Shown piece after piece: positions 36,467-43,501 of a stretch of 64,000 nt of DNA. Where the stretch lies: positions 62,001 to 126,000 of the forward strand of contig NZ_CADCXY010000003.1 of assembly GCF_902806985.1 (NCBI RefSeq), in the 5' to 3' direction. Position numbers and translations under genes: made by a program. Below the pieces are notes generated by a model, which ran no database searches, was not told the DNA's origin, and worked only from the letters and a program-made list of their open reading frames with translations. The DNA comes from Pseudidiomarina piscicola. GTDB taxonomy: Bacteria; Pseudomonadota; Gammaproteobacteria; Enterobacterales; Alteromonadaceae. The stretch's first letter is position 1; the number at the start of each line of letters is the position of its first letter.

Positions 36467-37609
36467 ATGGCCGAAGATAGCTCGAGCGATCAGGAAAAAA
36501 CCGAAGACCCCACGGCGCGACGAATACAAAAATCGCGCGATGAGGGGCAAGTTGCACGCTCTCGAGAACTGACAACCTTTGTCATGCTTCTTGGGGGTGT
36601 GGCTTTGCTGTGGCTGATGAGTTCACCTTTGTTTTATAGCTTAGGTTCGATCATGGAACAATCGTTTGTGTTCGATCGGCAACGGGTGACCGACACGGGA
36701 CCCATGTTACAAGCGGTATTGAGTTTGGGCGAGCGAGCCTTGTGGGCGATACTGCCGATGTTTGCGGTGCTACTGGTGTTGGCACTCGTGGCGCCGGCGT
36801 TGTTAGGCGGCTGGGTGATGTCGGCGAAGTCGTTACAGCCGAAATTCGAAAAACTGAACCCTATCAAAGGCGTAAAACGTATTTTTTCCACCCAGGCACT
36901 GGCGGAACTTGGCAAAGCGATTGCCAAGACGGTCTTGGTCGGTGGGGTGCTGTGCTTGTTTTTGTGGGCCGAGCGCTTTTCGTTTATGGAACTACTACGA
37001 CAGCCAGTACGTGAAGCCTTAATGGGAGCGCTGGAGCTTGCGGCGACGGCCTGCTTACTGATGGCGCTGACCTTAATAGTGGTGGCCTTATTCGACGTTC
37101 CCTTCCAATTGATGACCCACACCAAAAAACTTCGAATGACCAAAGATGAGGTCAAACGCGAGAACAAAGAAACCGACGGTGACCCACAAATCAAAGCGAA
37201 AATTCGCCAACAGCAACAAGCAATGGCCAAGCAACGCATGATGAACGATGTACCTACGGCAGACGTGATTGTCACCAACCCAAGCCATTATGCTGTGGCG
37301 CTCAAATATGACGATAGCAACATGGGCGCACCGCGGGTGGTGGCAAAAGGGGTCGAGCTGATCGCTGAAAAAATTAAGTCACTCGGCAGTGAGCACCGGG
37401 TACCCCAGCTGGAGGCGCCGCCCCTAGCTCGAGCTCTCAATAAACATGTTGATATTGGTCATGAAATTCCGGTTGAGCTTTACAGCGCCGTTGCCGAAGT
37501 TTTGGCATGGGCGTTCCAAGTCAAAAAGTTTTCCGCTGGTGAAGCGCCGCAACCGCCGCAACCAACGACGATAGACATTCCGCAAGATTATGAGGTAGCG
37601 CCGTCGTGA
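36467..37609 (+). CDS. flhB: Flagellar export switch protein FlhB
   Basis: FlhB controls the switch from hook to filament export. It has 380 residues: an acidic N-terminus (EDPTARRIQKSRDEGQVARS), four membrane helices, and a C-terminal cytoplasmic domain with the autocleavage site N271-P272-S273-H274; E. coli and most others have N-P-T-H. It heads the flhB-A-F-G'-fliA operon and overlaps flhA by 4 bp. Confidence 0.96.
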   Translation: MAEDSSSDQEKTEDPTARRIQKSRDEGQVARSRELTTFVMLLGGVALLWLMSSPLFYSLGSIMEQSFVFDRQRVTDTGPMLQAVLSLGERALWAILPMFAVLLVLALVAPALLGGWVMSAKSLQPKFEKLNPIKGVKRIFSTQALAELGKAIAKTVLVGGVLCLFLWAERFSFMELLRQPVREALMGALELAATACLLMALTLIVVALFDVPFQLMTHTKKLRMTKDEVKRENKETDGDPQIKAKIRQQQQAMAKQRMMNDVPTADVIVTNPSHYAVALKYDDSNMGAPRVVAKGVELIAEKIKSLGSEHRVPQLEAPPLARALNKHVDIGHEIPVELYSAVAEVLAWAFQVKKFSAGEAPQPPQPTTIDIPQDYEVAPS

Positions 37610-39693
37610 GTGTGGCAATGAAAGACGTAATGAATGGCATCAAACTTGACCGCATGCAGGTATTTGTCGGGCCAGTCTTGATCTTAATGATTTTGGCGAT
37701 GATGGTATTGCCGTTACCGCCGTTTATTCTCGACTTCTTATTTACCTTTAATATCGCGCTGTCGTTAATGGTGTTATTGGTCAGCATGTTTTCTCAAAAG
37801 CCGTTAGAGTTCGCAGCCTTTCCAGCGGTATTGCTGTTCTCAACCTTATTGCGCTTGTCACTCAACGTGGCGAGCACCCGCGTGGTGCTGATGGAAGGCC
37901 ACCAAGGGGGCGATGCGGCGGGGAAAGTCATCGAGGCTTTTGGTCAGTTTCTCGTTGGTGGTAACTTTGCGGTTGGCTTAGTGGTGTTTGCCATTCTCGT
38001 TATTATCAATTTCATGGTGATCACCAAGGGCGCTGGGCGAATCGCAGAAGTTGGTGCGCGCTTTACCCTTGATGCCATGCCAGGTAAACAGATGGCCATC
38101 GATGCCGACTTGAATGCCGGCTTGATTGGCGAGGAAGAAGCTCGCCTGCGGCGCCAGGAAGTAGCTCAAGAGGCCGAGTTTTATGGCTCGATGGACGGCG
38201 CCAGTAAGTTTGTACGTGGCGATGCAGTCGCGGGCATGGTGATCATGGTGGTCAATATTATTGGCGGCTTAATGATTGGCGTTATGCAACACGATATGAG
38301 TATGAGTAATGCGGCCCATACCTATGTGTTGTTAACCATCGGCGATGGCTTGGTTGCACAAATTCCGGCACTAATAATCTCCACAGCGGCAGGTGTTACG
38401 GTGTCTCGGGTGAATACCGAGCAGGACGTTGGGCAGCAGTTAATCAAGCAACTGTTTGTGAATCCGAAAGTGTTAATGCTGGCCGGTGGTGTGATTGGTC
38501 TTCTGGGCTTAGTGCCGGGCATGCCTAATTTCATCTTTTTACTTTTTACAGCCATTCTTGGTGGTTTAGCTTGGTTCCTGCAAAAGCGTCAAAAAGAGCA
38601 AGCCGCAAGCGCAGCCCAGGCGGCCGCAACCAGTGAACCTATTGAAGCTTACAGTGCCCCGGAAGCCAGTTGGCAAGACGTCAACCTAGTCGACACCTTA
38701 GGTATGGAAGTCGGCCATCGGCTGATTCCGTTGGTGGATAATAATCAACAAGGCGAGCTTCTAACCCGTATCAAAAGTGTGCGCAAGAAGTTTGCCCAAG
38801 AAGTCGGTTTCTTGCCGCCGGTGGTACATATACGCGACAACTTGGAGTTGACCCCACAGACCTATATTTTTACGCTCAAAGGCAGTGAAATAGGGCGCTC
38901 GGAAATTTACCCCGAGCAATGGCTAGCGATTAACCCAGGCGAAGTTACTAACGAAGTAGAAGGGGTGGCAACGTCGGACCCAGCCTTTGGCTTACCGGCG
39001 ATTTGGATCGCTGCGGACCAACGCGAACATGCGCAAATTTATGGCTATACCGTGGTTGACGCAAGCACTGTGGTCGCCACCCACCTAAATCACTTATTGC
39101 AACAACATTCGTCTGAGCTGTTAGGCCGTGAAGAAGTGCAAAAACTGGTCGACAAACTGGCAGAAGAAAATAAACTACTGGTCGACGATGTGGTACCGAA
39201 ATGTATTAGCTTGACCAACCTGCAGCGTATTTTGCAAAAGCTCCTCGAAGAAGACGTTTCGATTCGCGATTTACGCACCATTTTCGATAAACTTGCCGAG
39301 TTTGAAGGGCAGCAGGCCGATGTGCAGCAAATGCTAGCCGATGTGCGCGTGGCGCTGGGCCGAATGATTACCCAAAAATGGTTTGGCAGTGCCACTGAAC
39401 TCGAAGTGATAGGGCTCGATGCCAGCTTAGAGCAAATGCTGATGCAAGCACTGCAACAAAATAGCGCGATCGAACCTGGTATGGCAGCAACCATGCAGCA
39501 GCAAGCGCAAACTGCGGTACAAAATGCGATGACCATGGGGCAGCCACCGGTATTGGTTGTTCCCCATGCACTACGTGACTTAATGACGCATTTCTTGCGT
39601 CGACAAATTAATGACCTAGTGGTGATGTCGCAAGCGGAAATTCCCCATGATCGAACAATTAAAGTCGTACAAATTATTGGAGAACGTTCATGA
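37606..39693 (+). CDS. flhA: Flagellar export gate protein FlhA
   Basis: FlhA is the largest export-gate subunit, forming the nonameric ring that receives substrate-chaperone complexes. It has 695 residues: eight membrane helices, the FHIPEP-type loop (FAAFPAVLLFSTLLRLSLNV, GRIAEVGARFTLDAMPGKQM, then AIDADLNAGLI), and a soluble C-terminal domain. The start is GTG inside the flhB stop (GTGA). Its stop overlaps the flhF ATG (ATGA). Confidence 0.97.
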   Translation: MSVAMKDVMNGIKLDRMQVFVGPVLILMILAMMVLPLPPFILDFLFTFNIALSLMVLLVSMFSQKPLEFAAFPAVLLFSTLLRLSLNVASTRVVLMEGHQGGDAAGKVIEAFGQFLVGGNFAVGLVVFAILVIINFMVITKGAGRIAEVGARFTLDAMPGKQMAIDADLNAGLIGEEEARLRRQEVAQEAEFYGSMDGASKFVRGDAVAGMVIMVVNIIGGLMIGVMQHDMSMSNAAHTYVLLTIGDGLVAQIPALIISTAAGVTVSRVNTEQDVGQQLIKQLFVNPKVLMLAGGVIGLLGLVPGMPNFIFLLFTAILGGLAWFLQKRQKEQAASAAQAAATSEPIEAYSAPEASWQDVNLVDTLGMEVGHRLIPLVDNNQQGELLTRIKSVRKKFAQEVGFLPPVVHIRDNLELTPQTYIFTLKGSEIGRSEIYPEQWLAINPGEVTNEVEGVATSDPAFGLPAIWIAADQREHAQIYGYTVVDASTVVATHLNHLLQQHSSELLGREEVQKLVDKLAEENKLLVDDVVPKCISLTNLQRILQKLLEEDVSIRDLRTIFDKLAEFEGQQADVQQMLADVRVALGRMITQKWFGSATELEVIGLDASLEQMLMQALQQNSAIEPGMAATMQQQAQTAVQNAMTMGQPPVLVVPHALRDLMTHFLRRQINDLVVMSQAEIPHDRTIKVVQIIGERS

Positions 39694-41783
39694 GCTTAAA
39701 GCGGTTTCAAGCTCGTAGCCACAAAGATGCGATGCGGCAAGTTCGCGAAGCACTAGGTGCTGACGCGATCATTGTGATGTCGCGCAATAATGATGCAGGC
39801 AACGAAATTTTTGCGGTACGCGAAGAAGAACTGGATAGCCTGGCCGCACCGTCAACGGTCACCTCGCAGCCGGACGATCTTACCCGGCAATTATTGCATG
39901 ACGTGCAAGAAATGCGCCTGTTGTTACAGCAGCAGGTGGCGACCAGCGAGCCTCTTGATCAGCGCAAGTGGTGCTATCTTAAACTGCGTTCAGCGGGCTA
40001 TTCAGATACCTTAGCGCGCGAGTTGGTAGCACTACTACCGGCCCATTTAAATGCGGCAAAAGCAACCCAAGAAGAACTTCAAGCGTGGTTAACCGAGCAG
40101 CTACAAATGCGCTTAAAGGGGGCCCAGCGAGACTGGGAGTTGTTGCATCATGAAGGGGTGGTGGCGCTGGTAGGGCCAACGGGCGTTGGCAAAACCACCA
40201 CAACGGCGAAACTTGCCGCGCACTACGTGATGCAAATGGGCGCTGAGAGCCTATTGCTAGTGACCACCGATAGTTTCCGGATTGGTGCGCAACAGCAACT
40301 GGCGACCTATGCCGAGCTGCTTAATGTCGATATCTTTGCGCTGCACGATGACGCCGATTTAGCTGAACTACAAGGGAAAATGCAGAACAAGCGGTTAGTG
40401 TTGGTCGATACCGTGGGTATGAGTCAACGAGATCATCGGCTGACCCAACGTGTGGCCGCACTGGCCACACCAGAGCTAGGCGCACAGCCGCGCTTAGCGT
40501 TGTTACTCAATACCGCGGCGCAGCAAGCGACATTAAACGAAGTGGCGAGCATTTATCATGGCATCGCCAAGCAACTTAACATGCCACTTAACGATTGTAT
40601 TCTCACGAAAGTCGACGAAGCGTCTTGTGTGGGAGGCGCACTGGATACTGCCATTCGCCATCACCTGAGTGTGCAGGCGGTCTCAAGTGGTCAGCAAGTA
40701 CCAGAAGATATTTTAGCTCCCGACTTTCAAGCCTTGGTCAGTAGCTCAATGGCAGTGAGTGACGCCGCGAAAGATGCCTATGAAGACACCGATATCGACC
40801 TGCCGGAAAGCCTTTCAGCGCGCTCACAAACGGCGATTCAGCATGCTCATATGCTACGCGATTGCGTTGAAGGTTTAGCCGCAGCCTTACCAGATTTCGC
40901 GGCGGTACAACAGCAACTGCTCAACGTCAGCCGAGTCGACACGGCCGTTGCAACCTTGCCTGCGACGACCGCCTTTGCGCGTTGGGCAACGGCTAAGCCG
41001 GCCGCTAATTTTCATCATTCAACGCCGCATTTTGGTTTTTCCCAAGCCGGTCAGCTTGAATTGCAACCGCTGCTACAACAGCACGCAGCCCCTTGGTATG
41101 AGCAGACGCACTTGCGTGGCCATTTGTTTGACTTTTTACCTACGGGCGAAGAGCTGGATGCACTGAACGAACAGTCGTTGGCCTGGCTGGCGCGGGTGAA
41201 TCGTCAGCATCGCTTTTACCACCAAGGGAAAAAAGCGTCAGCGGCAGATATCCTGCGCCGTCATGGCATTAAACTAGATTCCTATAGTCGGACCTATCGC
41301 GCCGAAGTGCACCGTCTGAGCATAAGCCTTGCCGCAGTTGCCCGCGCTGAAGGTAGCGAAGAGTACCTGCAATTGGCCTGCGTGAAGCTACAGCCGAGCA
41401 GCTCAAAAAAACGTGCTGTAGAGCGCTATTTTCTGGTTTATCCGGGCTGTACTGCTGAGCAGCTCTATGACTTTATTGGCATGATGCTAAGCACCGATGA
41501 GCTTGATCGTTTAACGCGCAGCGCATGGCCGTTGGTCGAACAACACGTCGATAATGCCGATGCCAGCAGCTTGTTGTACTTAAGTGCTTTACTTGCCAGT
41601 AGTGCCGCAAGTTTGGCGCACTCAGCAGCGCCAACGGCGGCTACCCTTAGGGCGCAACTGATGGCGCTAACTCAGCGTACGGGTAAAGCCGATGCGCATA
41701 AACTTTTGCCGGCGGTGTGGCAGTGTGTGTTGGCTTATGATGCCTTTCATTTGGGGGCACGAGCACATGAGGCGCCGGCATGA
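39690..41783 (+). CDS. flhF: FlhF GTPase with a long C-terminal extension
   Basis: FlhF is an SRP-family GTPase that sets flagellum number and site in polar flagellates. It is unusually long at 697 residues (commonly about 380-500). The N-terminal B region starts SLKRFQARSHKDAMRQVREA. The NG domain covers about 150-350 with G1 at G162-T170 (GPTGVGKTT), TTDSFRIGA (192-200), DTVG (240-243) and TKVDE (306-310), all intact. Residues 351-697 are an extension with no motif I recognise. It overlaps flhA and the reduced flhG by 4 bp each. Confidence 0.93.
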   Translation: MSLKRFQARSHKDAMRQVREALGADAIIVMSRNNDAGNEIFAVREEELDSLAAPSTVTSQPDDLTRQLLHDVQEMRLLLQQQVATSEPLDQRKWCYLKLRSAGYSDTLARELVALLPAHLNAAKATQEELQAWLTEQLQMRLKGAQRDWELLHHEGVVALVGPTGVGKTTTTAKLAAHYVMQMGAESLLLVTTDSFRIGAQQQLATYAELLNVDIFALHDDADLAELQGKMQNKRLVLVDTVGMSQRDHRLTQRVAALATPELGAQPRLALLLNTAAQQATLNEVASIYHGIAKQLNMPLNDCILTKVDEASCVGGALDTAIRHHLSVQAVSSGQQVPEDILAPDFQALVSSSMAVSDAAKDAYEDTDIDLPESLSARSQTAIQHAHMLRDCVEGLAAALPDFAAVQQQLLNVSRVDTAVATLPATTAFARWATAKPAANFHHSTPHFGFSQAGQLELQPLLQQHAAPWYEQTHLRGHLFDFLPTGEELDALNEQSLAWLARVNRQHRFYHQGKKASAADILRRHGIKLDSYSRTYRAEVHRLSISLAAVARAEGSEEYLQLACVKLQPSSSKKRAVERYFLVYPGCTAEQLYDFIGMMLSTDELDRLTRSAWPLVEQHVDNADASSLLYLSALLASSAASLAHSAAPTAATLRAQLMALTQRTGKADAHKLLPAVWQCVLAYDAFHLGARAHEAPA

Positions 41784-42256
41784 GCGATCAAGCGGCAAGC
41801 TTACGCGCTTGGGCGGCATCGCAAGAGCGCGATAAGGCACCCGAAGCAGCGCCGACAGCGCCCTCGTGCAAGCAGCAACTGGTGGTGATCGGCTTGCCGT
41901 CACCCACCTATGACGAGTGCCAACGGTTATGTGCACCGGTGTTGCAACGCTGGCAAGCCAATGGCCGGCGTTGGGTTGGTGATGCTGCGGAATGGGGCTT
42001 CATTGCGGCGAGCCTAGAAGGCCATGATTGGTCTGAACTCGCCAGTGAGCATGCGCGATGGGCGCTGTGGATAGACAACGATATGCAAAGTTTTCGTCGT
42101 GCCTATAGCCATCTTAAGCATCTGGCTAAAACTCAGAAAGTTCAGCAGATCATTGCGCTGCACCCACCGATGCAGTCGCGCCGTGGGCTGTTGAGTAATT
42201 TGCAAAGTGCAGCGAAACAGTTTTTGGGTATTCAATTGTTGGTCTTTGCGGAGTAA
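41780..42256 (+). CDS. Reduced FlhG-like protein lacking the ATPase core
   Basis: The protein has 158 residues in the flhG slot between flhF and fliA. Residues 3-9 are DQAASLR, the DQAxxLR helix by which FlhG proteins stimulate the FlhF GTPase. The C-terminal part (RAYSHLKHLAKTQKVQQIIA, then an S-R-R-G-L-L segment and AAKQFLGIQLLVF) follows the pattern of the end of FlhG. There is no KGGxGKT Walker A or other MinD motif. Usual FlhG is about 270-300 residues. It looks like a remodelled FlhG kept as an FlhF regulator. The frame is intact, so it is not an obvious pseudogene. Confidence 0.7.
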   Translation: MSDQAASLRAWAASQERDKAPEAAPTAPSCKQQLVVIGLPSPTYDECQRLCAPVLQRWQANGRRWVGDAAEWGFIAASLEGHDWSELASEHARWALWIDNDMQSFRRAYSHLKHLAKTQKVQQIIALHPPMQSRRGLLSNLQSAAKQFLGIQLLVFAE

Positions 42257-42261
42257 CTGCT

Positions 42262-42960
42262 ATGTACACTGCAGATGGAAGAATTTCTAAACAACAACTG
42301 GTTGAGCAGTATTATCCGTTGGTGCGAAAGACCGCGCTTAAGTTAAAGGTTCGTGTTCCTGAAAGCATAGAGCTAGACGACTTGATACAGTCTGGAATGA
42401 TTGGCCTGTTGAGCAGTTTTGAGCGCTATGATGCCTCAGCCGGCGTCGCATTTTCGAGTTTTGCCCACGCGCGGATTCAAGGTGCGATGATCGATGAGCT
42501 GCGCACGCGCGATTGGTTGCCACGACGTGTGCGTCGCTCCAGTCGTGAACTTGAGGCGTGCATTAGAGACTTAGAACAAAAGCTTGGGCGCGCGCCCGAG
42601 GATCAAGAAATAGCCACGGCGATGGACCTTGATCTAGAAACCTATCGAAAATTACTGGGTGATACCAATGCCGGTTTAGTGCTGTCGCTGGATGAGGTCG
42701 CCAGCGATATCGATAGTATTTCGGAAACCCTACAAGGAGCTTTTGAGACCCCCGCCGAAGCCTTTGATCAAACCCAGCTACGTGAGAACTTAGTCGCGGC
42801 CATTCAAAGCCTGCCTGAACGCGAGATGCTGGCACTTACGCTGTATTACCAAGAGGGCCTGAACCTTAAGGAAATCGCCAAAGTGCTTGAGGTTTCCGAG
42901 TCGCGCGTTTCGCAACTTCATAGCCAGGCAATTAAGCGTATTCAAAGTAAAGTACGATAA
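42262..42960 (+). CDS. fliA: Flagellar sigma factor FliA (sigma-28)
   Basis: FliA directs polymerase to late flagellar promoters. It has 232 residues: region 2 (DDLIQSGMIGLLSSFERYDA, then FSSFAHARIQGAMIDELRTR and DWLPRR), region 3, and region 4 (LPEREMLALTLYYQEGLNLK, then EIAKVLEVSESRVSQLHSQA). GGAG lies 8-9 nt before the ATG. Six matching promoters are found in this window. It is the last gene of the flh operon. Confidence 0.97.
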   Translation: MYTADGRISKQQLVEQYYPLVRKTALKLKVRVPESIELDDLIQSGMIGLLSSFERYDASAGVAFSSFAHARIQGAMIDELRTRDWLPRRVRRSSRELEACIRDLEQKLGRAPEDQEIATAMDLDLETYRKLLGDTNAGLVLSLDEVASDIDSISETLQGAFETPAEAFDQTQLRENLVAAIQSLPEREMLALTLYYQEGLNLKEIAKVLEVSESRVSQLHSQAIKRIQSKVR

Positions 42961-42988
42961 CGGCAACGAGGCTTTTAGCTGTTTGATG

Positions 42989-43016
42989 TTGACAACTTGT
43001 GACAATGCCGTAATTC
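42989..43016 (+). promoter_or_regulatory. Possible sigma-70 promoter before the DUF4870 gene
   Basis: A perfect TTGACA (42989-42994) is followed after 16 nt by TAATTC, a weak -10. It lies about 39 bp before the gene at 43055. Confidence 0.35.
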
Positions 43017-43054
43017 TAATGGGCGGATAACTCAAACAAAAAAGGAATAAAAGA

Positions 43055-43432
43055 ATGGAACCTGTTCAGGAAACCACAGTTATTAGCGGTCCAAGTAAAG
43101 AAGATCGTACCTACGCGATGCTGCTCCACTTGTCACAATTTGCGGGTTACCTTATCCCCTTTGCCGGCCTTATTGTGCCGTTGGTGATGTGGTTGCTGAA
43201 AAAAGATGAAAACCCATACATCGACGCCCAAGGTAAAGTCGTATTCAACTGGATCATCTCAGCGTTCATTTGGGGCGTGATCTGCGTCATCCTCAGCTTT
43301 ATTGTGATTGGTATCTTCCTGCTGATCGCGCTCGGCATCTGTCATGTGGTGTTTGCTATTATCGGTGCGATACGCGCCAACGACGGCGTCATCCAAGACT
43401 ACCCGCTCACCATCAAATTCTTCAAAGTCTAA
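43055..43432 (+). CDS. DUF4870-type membrane protein
   Basis: A small inner-membrane protein of 125 residues. The cytoplasmic start KEDRTYAMLLHLSQFAGYLI leads into three hydrophobic segments (about 32-52, 65-90 and 95-115), with the family words NPYIDAQGKVVFNWIISAFI and GICHVVFAIIGAIRANDG. This is the DUF4870 pattern; no function is known to me. AAAGGAA lies upstream of the ATG. It is a single-gene unit after fliA with its own probable promoter. Confidence 0.85.
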   Translation: MEPVQETTVISGPSKEDRTYAMLLHLSQFAGYLIPFAGLIVPLVMWLLKKDENPYIDAQGKVVFNWIISAFIWGVICVILSFIVIGIFLLIALGICHVVFAIIGAIRANDGVIQDYPLTIKFFKV

Positions 43433-43443
43433 TACAAATGTTA

Positions 43444-43501
43444 AGGGGGGGCAGCCCCCCCTTAAAAAAACGTCTTTACAATGTAAGGGCTGCCCCCTCT
43501 T
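43444..43501. repeat. GC-rich palindromic element at the DUF885 gene 3' end
   Basis: This copy contains a hairpin of seven G, CAG, seven C flanked by TTAA on both sides, a run of A, then the arm CTTTACAATGTAAGGGCTGC and CCCCTCT. The arm matches 4574-4601 except at the centre of the small TTACA-TGTAA palindrome. As at flhC, the element ends exactly at the stop codon of a minus-strand gene (43500-43502), in the same orientation. Confidence 0.75.

Noticed and set aside
41780-42256. Reduced flhG as a sequencing error or pseudogene
   Set aside because: The frame is intact, starts coupled to flhF, and ends 5 bp before fliA with fliA's own ribosome-binding site; no FlhG motifs were found in the other frames.
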